This document shows positions 30,760 to 42,597 of a stretch of 64,000 nucleotides of DNA, piece by piece. Origin of the DNA: Sipunculus nudus (Eukaryota; Annelida; Sipuncula; Golfingiida; Sipunculidae); NCBI GenBank assembly GCA_026874595.1, contig CM049317.1, forward strand, positions 60,920,618-60,984,617. The letters run 5' to 3'. The notes under the pieces are model-generated. The model was not told where the DNA came from. It worked only from the letters and a program-made list of their open reading frames with translations, and made no database searches. Position 1 is the first letter of the stretch, and the number at the start of each line of letters is the position of its first letter. Both the position numbers and the translations under genes were made by a program.

Positions 30760-32310
30760 TCAAGGGCACAAGAAGGGGGTAACTTTTTTTCGGGTGACGG
30801 TGAGACCCAGAGTATCTTTTTTTAACGCCTCAGTATTGAGTTCTTTTTTACTCATCATCGGCATATTTTTGTATTTTATTTCTAGTACAATTCTGTTGTA
30901 CAACCTTTGTTCTCGTACACCAGTTAGAATGTAACATTTAAATTCATATTCATATAATTTGCGTATACACAGTGTACTTGATATCGTGACCCTTTTAATT
31001 GAATTATTAACATGTAAAACAAGAAGAAATAGGAAAAAACGAAACATCTCATTAAAGCAGATGTTTATTCTTTTCTCGGCACATTTCTGTACACGGATAT
31101 AATATTTGGCTTGTATAATGAGGTAATTAATATTTAATCATATTTCCCTTTATTCCGAATAAAATGTCCTGTATGGTCTAAGAGAGTTTCTAATCTTCAT
31201 TGATTGAATTGTAAAAACTGCTAAAATTGTACCAAAAAAACTTTATAACGTCACAATTGAAAAATCCGTGTTCAATATCATCTTTGTATATTTTACAATA
31301 ATTGCAAAAATGGTTAGTCATTATTTTCATTCGACATAGCATTTCTTTGAATGGTATTATCTAAATGATAATATGAGGAAATCTAAATTGTAAATCCTGT
31401 AATTTGATTGGTTACTGAAGGTAAGTGCAGGCTAATACTAGAAATAAAATCACTCTCCGTAATAGCATAGTTCTGTGACCAATAGACCTGTGCTGTTGAT
31501 GTTTCTGCTTACTCTTTATTAGGGTATATTAGAAAACTTTACTTTAACAGCTCAAAATATTATAATAATATAAAGGTGATTGTCTAAATCTTAATTCTCT
31601 ATCACAGTTATACTAAAGTCAATATCGTCACTATTTTTTGATTGAGAAGATTTCCAACTTCGTTGAATGTTTTTCACGAGTCTGTGATATTCGATAAAAT
31701 TTGTTTTTATTCTGTACTTTGTCATTAATTGATTCATTGTTAAAAGATTACTTTTTTTGTCTGTTAAGTGGGCGATTTTACGGATACCGGCTTAATACCA
31801 GTTAAAAAAAAAAAAGAATCTGCCTTTCATAACTAAAATGTATTAAATCGTTGTACCATATGTTCTCGTTAATAACACCTGGAACAGTTAGGGGTTTGCT
31901 TTTGCTATAAAAATTTTGAAAAAAATGCCAATATATCTCTATACATTGGCGACGGATTGCTTGATGTTGGTTTGAAAGCGCGACATGTTAAAATGTCATG
32001 TAGTGATAATACAGTTTCGTTAAAGTATGTTCTGACTAAATGTGACAAAACTGAGTCTTTGTCTTTAAATTAGACGGGATAGCCAAGCATTTTTTTATAG
32101 ATTTATTCAGAATATCTTTATCAGGTACTTTTAATCCACCTTCGAAGGTTTTTATCAAGTTTTAATAAACTTTTATCGGGTAACGATGAGACCCAGTGAA
32201 TCTTTCTATACATAGCAGCGGTTACAGCGACGAAGACAAGGGACGACTTCTGTGTATAACCGCTGTGTGAGGGGCATAATTCCCCATACGAATCGACGAC
32301 ATACTTCATG
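30760..32310 (-). mobile_element. Degenerate LINE reverse-transcriptase C-terminal region
   Basis: On the minus strand about 32090-32160 reads EGGLKVPDKDILNKSIKK, matching the GGLKMPD....KALKL motif of LINE reverse transcriptases. Further on, 31245-31350 reads KIMTNHFCNYCKIYKDD, then IEHGFFNCDVIKFFWY, the C..C.....EH.F..C..V..FW motif. Frameshifts and stops show it is inactive; the 95-codon frame at 30760-31047 is its eroded tail. Confidence 0.6.
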
Positions 32311-32576
32311 TTTCTGTGTCACTGTGTCTAATTGATCTGAATAAAACACTTTACAGGGATTAATTTATTGTTGTTCTGAACAAGTTTAGTTTCATCTTAA
32401 ATACAATAGATGGCACTGCAAGGTCACGCGCTGGATACACTGGCGCAGTTTCTAACAGATGGCGCTGCGGTAGACCCATCGCAAAATAATTATAAATTTC
32501 TCAGCATTTATAAGAAAATAAGGGGAAAAAAACCCGGACATTTCCGAGTCGTGGCCACAGAGGATTTTTTTTTACA

Positions 32577-32645
32577 TATGTATGAGAGAGGACTGAATCC
32601 GGGGCCTTCCGATTTCAGGTCGGCTGCTCCTCTGCCATAGAGCTG
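32577..32645 (-). repeat. tRNA-like SINE head or tRNA pseudogene
   Basis: On the minus strand, A-box-like CTATGGCAGAGGAGC and B-box-like CGGATTCAGTCC at tRNA spacing. Arms do not fold into a clean cloverleaf, so I do not call a functional tRNA. Confidence 0.4.
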
Positions 32646-33018
32646 TCGTGTGCACAGACCCACAACTGTTTTGCCCATTCGGATTCAGGTTCACTGGATA
32701 ACATTACAAAAGTTAGAAAGCACTCAGAGAGCGCATACCTTCGCAAGCGCTTGGGCCTACATTCAAATCTCCAAACAACTTAACCGATCCTACCCCAGTA
32801 AGACACTACCCTTTGTTTAATGGTATACTCCCGTGTTATCTGGCTCAATATCATTGCATCCGTTTTACTGTGTCCCGTGTTTAATATATACCAGCACCCC
32901 TGACATACGCAGACAAATAACCACTTATTAAACAGCGTTGAAAAAACATATTAATGATCCCCGCCAAATCCACCCACGTGCACTTTGTCGTTAAAGTCGC
33001 CATCGTAGTATTCATATA

Positions 33019-33330
33019 TCAGTACCCACTGGAACGCTGCAGAGCTAGTTGCTGTAGCGCGATGACATGTGTAATAGTTTTCTGCTTCCCAAATAAACGA
33101 TTTACATTTTGCACTGGTTGGTGATTGTGCGGCTTACAGTGTTGTAAAAAATCCCGACATAGACCGTGTAGTCTGTACGCCAGGCAGGAATATGTCATCT
33201 TATACTTTATCGTATTGTTTCCTTCAAAACCCTTGGGAAAGAAACACGAAACACGTTTTGTGGTGACTAAAATGATAAATATATAACAAAAAAAAATACT
33301 GCGTGTAAAAGTATATGTCTGCCTGAACAA
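33019..33330 (-). CDS. Uncharacterised 103-codon frame with signal-like N-terminus
   Basis: Starts MFRQTYTFTR followed by the hydrophobic run SIFFCYIFIILV, then a region with four cysteines (SCFFPKGFEG, SCLAYRLHGLC, HCKPHNH). This would suit a small secreted protein or a first exon. I recognise no family and see no matching neighbour exon. It may be chance in AT-rich DNA. Confidence 0.2.
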   Translation of the reverse strand: MFRQTYTFTRSIFFCYIFIILVTTKRVSCFFPKGFEGNNTIKYKMTYSCLAYRLHGLCRDFLQHCKPHNHQPVQNVNRLFGKQKTITHVIALQQLALQRSSGY

Positions 33331-33423
33331 GTAAAACGCGTGACTGTTTGCAATTTATAATATAGTATTATCACTTGCCCAGCAATATTTATGTGAAAAA
33401 GTTAGAATTCTAACAATTTACAT

Positions 33424-33711
33424 TCAAGTGTGGTTAGAATAATAAACACCGAATGTAAAAAACATGATAACAGTATGTACTTTAAACAGTCCCGTGTGTT
33501 TTGAACATGGGGGTTGTCTTTTTAATATGACATGATATCTCGGATTGCGCAGCAGCTCGTTGAAGAACAGACAGGTCTTGATATCGCGGGCAGTAAAGTG
33601 ATACAAGAAATAAATGCCAGCGAGGCCGTGATAGTTTGTCAGTCGCGATCTCGCCTTGTCATCGATGCTGGGGACGTTTTCGTGTTGGAATGTACTTAAA
33701 CGTACAAGCTG
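33424..33711 (-). CDS. Protein-like open frame, possible orphan exon
   Basis: Stop-to-stop minus frame of 95 codons. The part at about 33540-33685 reads ENVPSIDDKARSRLTNYHGL, AGIYFLYHFTARDIKT and CLFFNELLRNP with GC-ending codons unusual for this window. A possible acceptor, GTCCCCAG, lies at about 33676. The opposite strand over the same bases is also open for 58 codons (MISRIAQQLVEEQTG and on). I recognise no family, and which strand is coding, if either, is undecided. Confidence 0.25.
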   Translation of the reverse strand, partial: QLVRLSTFQHENVPSIDDKARSRLTNYHGLAGIYFLYHFTARDIKTCLFFNELLRNPRYHVILKRQPPCSKHTGLFKVHTVIMFFTFGVYYSNHT

Positions 33712-34088
33712 TCACCCTGTGACTGCACAAGCTGGATTTGAGCCTGTGCAGAGATGCTGAAATACCAGACTTCGCTAAGCTCTCACTCAAGCGTTGTTAC
33801 GGATACACGCTTACAGTTTTGCAAGCGTGTAAACATACGTAAATCAGTCCTCTGTATAGACTAGCGTCATTTATATGTACGAAATTGGTTTTAGCGTCCT
33901 GGGCATAAGAGTGGTCAGCTGATATTTAACGCCATTATTTAGATCGGGTTTCCTTGGCTGTCAGTATGGCGGCTTTCATGTTCCCGACAGATGAACCATA
34001 TCCCCAGGCCGCGTTATAACGACACTGTCACACATCACATACTTCACTTAATCTGAGAATTTATCATGCATTTTTCAAACCCTCCTCG

Positions 34089-34089
<1 letters not shown>

Positions 34090-34133
<44 letters not shown>

Positions 34134-34210
34134 TAATATATTAATATATTAATTATAAATATATATTTATATATATATATATATATCCATATTAATATAT
34201 ATCTAAATAT
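34090..34210. repeat. (CT)n-(AT)n and TTAATATA-rich microsatellite
   Basis: CT repeats pass into AT repeats and then into TTAATATA-type steps. Confidence 0.9.
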
Positions 34211-34407
34211 CATTATTTATGTCCATATATAATTGTTTATTTGTTTCTGTTCACCCTGGAGTAGGGAATACAAAAAAGTATGCAAAATGCCACCAACTGC
34301 TCGTGGTAGGACAAGTGTTCACACTGCGTTGTAGAGCATTTAAATGCAGTCAAGTTACAATAATACTCTTGGGTAAGTGCCATTCAAAACGCAAATATTT
34401 GGACTAG

Positions 34408-36105
34408 TATGGAAAGAGTGGGGGTAAGAGGGCGGTGTGTATGCTTTCCATTCCGTATCTTGTGGACTTGGCGTCCAGTGTTAGCAATAAGGCTTATGAA
34501 GGCTATTTTACATTGTTTTCATATTTCCTGTTTGTGAACTAATATTTAACCTTCTCGATTTGAAGCATATAATTCACTCTTTTCCGTTCCACTTCGATTT
34601 TGTGTGCACTATATATAGAAAATTAACCCTCAACGTTTTTGTTCCCACCCATTTCGTATAAAGAGCGTACTTGGAATGAAAATAGAACTCTACCTTGTTT
34701 TAAGTCCTGTAGGAAACGAGATCTGAAATAGAAATATGAATTTAAGACTTTTACATCTAAGGGCAATTATGAAGGCCGTGTCAATGGAACCGATGAATGT
34801 ATTGAAAAAAGTGCTTTGTATTCCATATGGTCGCTCTGACATCACTCGTATGTCACCCAACACATGGGATATTGCATGACACCATCGAAATATAAAGACA
34901 TGAATGTCGTAACGAAAAATTAGTATTCTTAGAAGTCAATTATGGATAGTAGCATTACTTTTAAATATGATTCACTATGTGATGTCGGTTTATAATAAAA
35001 CGGACTTTAAAGCACTTGAGGCTTGCAGTCTTCGAGCGATTACAGAACCCCCCCCCCCCCAATGTCACCGCAACTGAGCAATAATGAGCAAAGAAGCTGA
35101 CGGCTTTAAAAATTTGGTCAAGGTAAAATACAAATACCGGGTGCATATCTATCGTATGTGATTATTACTTTGACGAAAGGTCAGTTTTATTAATATAAGT
35201 TTTGTTGTTGATCTATCGCAAACACGGGCGGGAGAAAAAGCAAAACAAAAGAAAAATCTATCTGTTTTCATTAGCACAAAGAGCTGAATGAATGATGGTA
35301 TGGATGTTTGACGTCAAGTTGTATGGGAAAACAAAACGAAAGGTCCACTGCGGCTGCAGGCGTATAAACAATCTGGATGCAATTTGCGACAGCCTATAGA
35401 AACCGCGAAAAAACACATCATACGACATTTTTCTTTACGTAAACTTTTTCTTACCATATTTGTCCTTTTTGTAAATGGGGTGAGAATAAGTGACAGACAA
35501 AATTGGCAGCGTCACTACCAAGTAGCTATGAGACTATGTTTACGACATTTAACATGATAGCAATTTATGCAAATGATGTTCGTTTTCCTATGATCATGTA
35601 TGATATGTGAATAACATAAAAACTTTGTAATCATCAGTTTTTCTACCGTAAGCCGGCGTCATCACATTCAGTTACGGACGGTTGTTTTTCTGAACGCTGC
35701 AGTAGGGAAAATACATTAATTTTACTTTTTATACCGTGTGTATGGCAGTATAGCGTTTGCATCATACCACTGAAATTTGTTATGTCTAATTTAATGAACA
35801 GTATCCATTTGTATATATAGGTTAGCATGGGACCAGCATCTTACCAGGCTCACCAGTTTTAAAGCTGAGAAAGTCAGTTCTGGTGAAAGTGAACAATATT
35901 TCAGACTACATGTTAAAATGAAAAATGGAATACAGGAACAAACAAAAGATGCACTGTGAACAATCAGGATTCAGCTCGGTATATAGTTATACAGAGTGCA
36001 AATGTGAGTCTGCTATAAAAACGACCAATTCTTGTTAATAATTAAGTCTGTAATAATAATAGTTAAATGAAACAAAAAAATATTCTGGCAAATTTTACGT
36101 TGCCT
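34408..36105. other. Intergenic DNA without recognised features
   Basis: Contains a C11 run near 35048. No gene or RNA gene recognised. Confidence 0.4.
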
Positions 36106-36114
36106 AATTTTTGT

Positions 36115-36588
36115 CACGCTCTTTATTTACACAGCGCTTTACCTATACCTATACTATTTACCTATATCGTAAGCGCTGTTTGTTATGACCTTGTATCCTG
36201 AATCTCTACACCAGAGTGGAGCACTGCATTTTGGTCCAAACAGATGAGACCCTGTGCTGAAGACAAATCGGTTTACCAGCCAAGCGAGGGATACACGTAG
36301 CTAATGTTGTTCATTTCGTTTTGAGTGAAAGCTCATGGCCCCGGCAACCGTTTGAACAGACAATGGCCCGGGCTCAGAGAGAATGGCCCCGCACGTGGTT
36401 TCTGGGCGGAGCCTGATGCCTGTCGAGTGTTTGTTGACTTGTATTTGATTGGCTGCTAGTCACATCAGCAGTTTTTTTCAGCAGACAAACCACCTGGTGT
36501 TTAAAAGCATCATAAACGGTCATAGCACGCAGCGGGAAAATCAGTAGCTTCTTTACAAGCGCAAGATTTCCGCTGCCTCGGGAGCGTA
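36115..36588 (-). mobile_element. Non-autonomous Mutator-like element, copy 2
   Basis: Termini CACGCTC and GAGCGTA, flanked by 9-bp duplications AATTTTTGT (36106-36114) and AATTTCTGT (36589-36597), one mismatch. The interior matches 58678-59148 in the same orientation and 4192-4830 inverted. The 76-codon frame at 36374 is internal. Confidence 0.8.
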
Positions 36589-36604
36589 AATTTCTGTCGG
36601 CCAC

Positions 36605-36790
36605 GAGACTATGAGTGAAACACGACTGTCGGGCACAGTCTCGTCATTAAGCCTGCAGAGCGCACACCCTGGGTTGGGGGCCGAACGTGAAAAAATCTCA
36701 CCGCCTCGGCTGAGATTCGAACTCACGAACTCCCGGCTTTAGGCCCTGTGCCCTACCTCTTACGCTTCCTGGATATAGGTGGATTCCGCC
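36605..36790 (-). mobile_element. SINE-like element with tRNA-like head
   Basis: On the minus strand GAGTTCGTGAGTTCGAATC supplies a B box and AAGCGTAAGAGGTAGGGC an A-box-like stretch. The downstream part shares GAGTGAAACACG and CATTAAGCCTGCAGAGCGC with 16300-16390. Confidence 0.55.
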
Positions 36791-36806
36791 ACTGAACATC
36801 ATCCAT

Positions 36807-37228
36807 AATTGTATCGATTGGTGGTAGAAATTGGTTTTAAAATCAAAATCGATGATTGAAAAAAAGACCGATGATCGATTATAAATCGATTATTTTATGT
36901 ACTTTCTATATTACCTTGACATCTGCTGTATATATACTTAAGTTCCTAAAATAATGACCTTAGGTAATAGTGTGACGTGTACATCGGTCTTTATAATGAA
37001 ACTAACAATCCTGCCGCATCCAAGGTCGACTTGCCGTCGGACGACGTTTACTGCTGAAGGTTCGGTCTCATGATGTTTGTTACTCTGTGTTCGTATATAT
37101 CTGACAGGGTTATATTGTTTGCATGTGCATACACAATCTTTTTTAATCGATTATGCAAAAATACAATCGATTTAATCGATTTTGAAAGGACCAATCATCG
37201 ATTTAATTGATTAATCGGCACATTACTA
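36807..37228. repeat. ATCGAT-rich inverted arms
   Basis: Both edges carry clusters of AATCGATT and ATCGATG in inverse orientation (about 36810-36900 and 37140-37220), separated by ordinary DNA. Probably a divergent foldback-type repeat. Confidence 0.45.
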
Positions 37229-38075
37229 GCATCGATACTTGCCAGCGCCATAGATAATCGTATCGTTTCACTGATATATCGAACTATAACACTAGTTATC
37301 AATATGCACTGAGAAAACGAGTGTATCACACTTGGCCGAAGAAAGCCAGCTACGTTCTGCAGTCTGCTGTGCAGGCTTGACAGACATGATGAACTCAGCA
37401 CTCTGGCGCCTGTACTAGTCAGCCCCGCAGGGAGTCGATGGGCTAATCAGCGAACTGTCCGTTGTGGGAACAGCAGGTATTCCGTTAACAAACACTGAAA
37501 TCAGTCCACACGTCGGTCAGGCAGCTGTTCACCCTTACTTTAGACTATTCTCGCACAAAACGAGAAGACAGTTGTATGCAACTGTTCAATGACTTACCCC
37601 GATTGTGTAAAATTAAAGAAAATACTGGGCACTGTATAGATTGGTGTGGATAAAGGTTTCATTATAATTATGCCGATGTACCGATTCAGATTACCCGCGC
37701 TGCAGATTTCAGGGGTGGGGGTGACGATAGAAGGGTAATCTGAAATCGATTTAATAATATAATTATATAATGAACATTTTGTGACAACTTTATTTTTCAT
37801 ATATTGATTACAGCTTTTAAATCTCGTTCTTTCACGAAATAGCATAAGAATTTATCATTTAGTTAAATTAACGAAGGGATAATCTGCATGGATAGTGACG
37901 GGGTAACCTGGAATTAGGTCAAAGCCATTCCCGGGGGTAATTTGAATCCAATTTCCCCAGTCCTTTATCGAACCCTCATTGGTTTATTCCTCCCATTTTC
38001 TAGAAACCGCTCATGGGGCTGTCATTTTGCGTACACTCTAAAACTCGGATGTTACATGTCGCATATCGAAACTAG
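37229..38075. other. Intergenic DNA
   Basis: Short minus frames only, no domain recognised. Confidence 0.4.
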
Positions 38076-38401
38076 AAATATGCATTCTGACGAATGCAGG
38101 CCTCCGCCATGTGGGCGGTCCTTAACGTTGGTTACTCCGCAACGCGTGTTTTCACTCACTTTTTGTCCCATATTCCCAGTTTCATTGGTGCATATATATG
38201 TTTCCTAACAAGTTTTTGCATTCACTTATTCGGCCCATATTCCCATGTTCAATCTGCATATGTGACTGCACATTTGCGAATATTCCTGGAAGTCCTTCCT
38301 GGATCCAAATCATGAGCCGGAGTTGCCCTTAAAATTTAATGGGATTCCGTTCATGACTGCGTGAGTTATGTTGTGGACAAACACGCACACAAAAACACAC
38401 C
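38076..38401 (+). repeat. Interspersed repeat, copy 2 (pair with 21177)
   Basis: See 21177-21530. Same orientation; the short frames at 37942 and 38094 run through it and are not genes. Confidence 0.75.
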
Positions 38402-41059
38402 AACACACACCAACGGGAATGAACGCATATCTTCCTGACGAATGCAACTACGGGTATACGACTGGTTGGTTAATTCTATCGTTCTCATAAGGGACACAAT
38501 TATGATATTACTATTAGATAACATAAAATGCATTACTTATTCAGGGCACCACTGGTGGAAAGCAACGTGATTTAAGACACCAAGGTTTTGACACGGTTAC
38601 ATTTAATTGGTCATTTAGTTCAACCAGGACTACCAACTCTGGCTTCAGGCAACCAATTTTATTTGTGACACACGTGATCATTCTTGTGGTGATAAATACA
38701 AGATTTCTAATGGGTGGAGCAGAGGGACAATGAAAGCAACAGTGACTTAAGTTAAGGAACAACTGAGGGGTATATTTTAAGTTGATCCCTATTTGTTTAC
38801 TTGTAAACATAAATGTGTACTTGTTATTATGGATAAATGCAGTTCTAAAATTTTAAAGATTTATTCTCGTCACAGACTGAAATATCATTTTTATGCCGAT
38901 GAGTTAATTATTAAATAATTTAATTTCACCGATCTATCGAATGAAGGCTATTAACCATAGAATTCACTCAGATATTAATAAGTAAATATTCAGTTATATG
39001 TCTGTGAAAATTAGTTATATTTATCACATTTTCATTCACAAGCTATATAAACACAAACTTGAGATCAAGCGGTAATGGTTCAGCCTTAAACAATTGAACG
39101 GTTTCTGTCTCTGGAATCCTTTGTCCCTTGGTCGTTTACTACTTCATGGATGAGCCCTATAAGCTTATTGCCTGCTGACGGGGAACGTTTTGTTAGAAGT
39201 TTGTGCAGTCCAAAAATTTCCTTAAAATATACCCTGAAGGTGTAGTTTGCTGCTAGTGGTGACAGGACACCCTAGTATTAACAGAAAACAGATGGCATAG
39301 AAGACGATCTGAGATACAGCAGCAAAGAAACTGATTTGTTCGAGAGATAATTGCTTTATCCAGGCTTTTTTTAAAATCCAGTAAACTATATCTCTGCTGT
39401 CTAAACTCCGAGACTTCCCCTCTTACTTGGCGATGCCTTGACTGAAGACGTATGGTGGGTTGTCCTATTTTCTTGCGCTGTGTGATAATCTGTCGTCTGA
39501 GGTCACGCTGATGACCCCCAGCAGTTCGTCCCAGTAACTGCAGCCCTGGCTGAGTGCTGTGTTGCACCATGTATACAGCCACTGTTTTCGCTCTGTAAAG
39601 TTTCTCTCGCTCCAGATGATGCGCCTTAGGCCAGTTATAATCAGTAAGAAACACAGATAACACGGGCAGGATAGGGTTTAGGAGGTTGGACACTCAAGGT
39701 CGCTGATCAGCTGCTTGGAAGTCTGTATAATCTTGTCGTTGCTTAACCGTAAACTCCCCTGTTTTTTTCCATTAATAAAAGCCTTAATGAGTATAACATC
39801 AACATTTACATACATTATTATCCTTATGAGTATAACACCCAAATTACTTAAATTACGGTACATTAATCTTAAATGAATGCGTATATGGATAAGAATAAAG
39901 TAAGGACCCGCCCCAAATGTTATAAACAAACAATGTTTGACACTAAAGTACATAATCTGATTGTTTTATGTACATAAATAAATAAATATAGTTAATATAT
40001 AACGCAGCTCTGAAGTAGCTGAATTGATGAACCAATTTGTTTTGTTGGCATGGAAAAGTAGAGAAGCATATTTCCAAAACGGAGGACTTTCAGTATCTCT
40101 TTTTATGCTTGGGCGTCATTAATTTATTCGTGTGGGTAACGTGTCTGTGTTCTAGTTCGTGTCCTTACCTCAAGGTTGTGTCTCAAGCTTACACTGCTGA
40201 AGTAATACGAAGAGATCACTGGTTTCACGTCTTATTTGCCAGAAGTGGAAATGGGTGCAAGGAGCTCATTAAAATATTTTTCTTCGTCAATTGAAACTGA
40301 AGGTATTAAGTTAAGCACTTGAGTAATTTGACTATTGCTTGTTTTTAGGTCATTCGACTCTTTATCGACGAAAGCACAGCGGCTCAAGGGCAGCAAAAAT
40401 TTCCATTTTTGTTAATGATCTGTGCAACCCCCACTTGGAACTACCTTCCGTATTCAGACCTATGAATTAATGGGGCAGGAATACCCGCTAAAAAGTAATT
40501 CGACTGAGGTCAGGTCAAGGTCGAATTTCATTTTAAACAAAAACATGTACATATATTGTGTAGGAACAACGCATGAGCGGTAAGACAAACTAAGGTTTTG
40601 ATAAAAGGCTTACGTCTTTTAAGTGTATCTAGTGTCATCAGTTATTACACTGTCAGCTGCTTGACTTTTTTTCAAAAGGGTACATTTTGCTGGGACATAA
40701 CACCATTGAATAAGATCAATACAACCATGATAAGGATCCTGTAATTTTAAAATAGTACAAACAGTCTTCAGCCTATGTTAAGAAAAAGAACACTATGCAA
40801 ATATACGATTGAAGCTGTGCAATTTCTTTGATTCAAAACCTTACACAGTAGACTTTATAAACCCGTTTCAAAGTTCCACAGGTGGAGAAAAAGACTTGGA
40901 CACAGTGGGCTCAACATTCTTTCATAGATAAGCAAGTGCGCTAACAATAATGTACTGGTAGAATTTATACGTTTCAGCGATTTAGAGGATATATTGATAA
41001 GAGGCACAAAAGCTGGTGCTTCTTTTTGGCAATAAGCGTATTTTTGATTATTTCCCAGA
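38402..41059. other. Intergenic DNA with one longer open frame
   Basis: A 146-codon minus frame at 39253-39693 is long for this base composition and rich in Arg and Gln (for example RHRQVRGEVSEFRQQR) but matches no family I know. Nothing else supported. Confidence 0.35.
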
Positions 41060-41063
41060 TTTG

Positions 41064-41176
41064 ATTGGTCATTAAGGCCCCCCTTCTAAATCCGCCCACT
41101 GGCATCAACTCCAGGGCTTGCAGTTCAGCTGAAACGACATATGCATGTTTGACGCGCCACCTGTGTGGGTTATAAG
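41064..41176 (+). promoter_or_regulatory. Candidate promoter: inverted CCAAT, GC box, TATA-like
   Basis: GATTGGTC at 41064 (inverted CCAAT), TCCGCCCA near 41092 (GC box), and GTTATAAGAG near 41168 (TATA-like), in the usual order. Start would fall near 41200. No downstream gene was identified; the 83-codon frame at 41322 has no domain. Confidence 0.3.
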
Positions 41177-41954
41177 AGCAAACTGGGAGGGGCAGGTGAA
41201 AAAAGGGGAATAAGATAGCGAAGCGTAGTATACACTAGTAACATCAGTAATACATATACGGTCACAACACACATTGTGGAAGCCAGAGCGGTGTTTTTTG
41301 AGGGAAGTGGTTTGAACTCGTGTGGTTACAGCGGGTTTCCGTAGCTATCGGGTCACAAACAATTCAAGCCCACGCCAAAACACCCAGATTCGCCGTTTTA
41401 TAAATGCAGGTGGCTTTTTTTATACCCCGTTGGTGTACCCCACAGAAATTCCACCGTACTCAAGTGCAGTCCGTCTGTTGTATGGGACTAAGAATAGACA
41501 TTTGCGGTTGTTACCATTATATAAGGGAAAGCAAGGTCACCCTAGACAAAAGCAGAACCCCCTATATATGTGAATCTGTCGTTAGGGAAACATTAGCGAC
41601 ACAAAATGGACTTACTAAATAAAGACAAATGTAATGATTGACATATCTGAAAGGCGCACATGCATGTAAACTTCATAAAGAATTCTCAATGTATTGAATG
41701 AGTTAAGCGTGCAGATCCTTGTCTTGCAATTGTAATATTATAAATATTATCTAGTCATAATATATTATTATTACAAATCTTTTTTCATACGGTTACTTTC
41801 ATCGTCATTAAATAGACACTGCCGTCTATCCGCCATGGACCTGGAAAAAAAACTTTACCATTGGGCATTGGCTTTCGTGATTGCTGTAAGGTCACCGATT
41901 TTTCGTTCTATCAAAGATACAAGATAGTATTTTGATTTATGCAAGTGAAATGTA

Positions 41955-42140
41955 AATACGTTGGAACCTGTCAGAAAGACCACCTGTCTTATAAGACCAA
42001 ATTTCTGTTAAGACCACCCATGAAGGAAGCGAACGAATTGACATTTGTTATAACGGATCTGTGTGACCAGACCACCTGTGAATTAGAAGCGCATTTGCGA
42101 GTCCCATGCACGGGTGGTCTTATAACATAGGTTTTACTGT
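41955..42140. repeat. GACCAC/GTGGTC repeat, copy 1
   Basis: Left GTTGGAACCTGTCAGAAAGA then CCACCTG; right GGTGGTCTTATAACATAGG then TTTTACTGTA. Inverse GACCAC motifs at both ends; resembles the second copy at 42444. Confidence 0.5.
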
Positions 42141-42443
42141 ATGTGGCGCAAGACCAGTTTCCTGCATCAATTGGGAGGGCCTGGTCACATTTCGCTGTGT
42201 CGGGAGGTGTTGGTTCGCATCTGACCTTGACGGGTATGCATCGATGTTAAGCCATTATTGGATAAACTTTTTTTAAATGAACCCCAGTTTCAGCATGGTG
42301 TCGTGAATAGTATATTTAGCCAGAAAACGGATATCAATCTAAAGATATGTTCCGAATCAAATAAGAATTACTTTAAAGCATGCACGTCTCCTATATACAT
42401 TTGACATATTGGAGTGTACGTGCAATTTTAAGTGTAAACAGAA

Positions 42444-42597
42444 AACCTCGAAATATACCGCCCGCCAACGGGACCACGATAAAGTGGTCGCATATATACT
42501 ATGACGAGGAAAATAGAATTGGAACCGTGAAAGAATGGTCGTTATTTTGAGGTGGTCGCTGAAAGGAGATTGTCGTTTTAATGCGAGGTTTTACTGT
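42444..42597. repeat. GACCAC/GTGGTC repeat, copy 2
   Basis: Ends AAAACCTCGAAATA and TGCGAGGTTTTACTG are inverse repeats; GGGACCACG, AAGTGGTCGC and AGGTGGTCGCT lie inside. Probably a short non-autonomous DNA element. Confidence 0.55.

Noticed and set aside
36690-36790. Possible tRNA gene on the minus strand
   Set aside because: A good B box is present but no cloverleaf acceptor pairing, and the downstream part recurs elsewhere, so a SINE is more likely.
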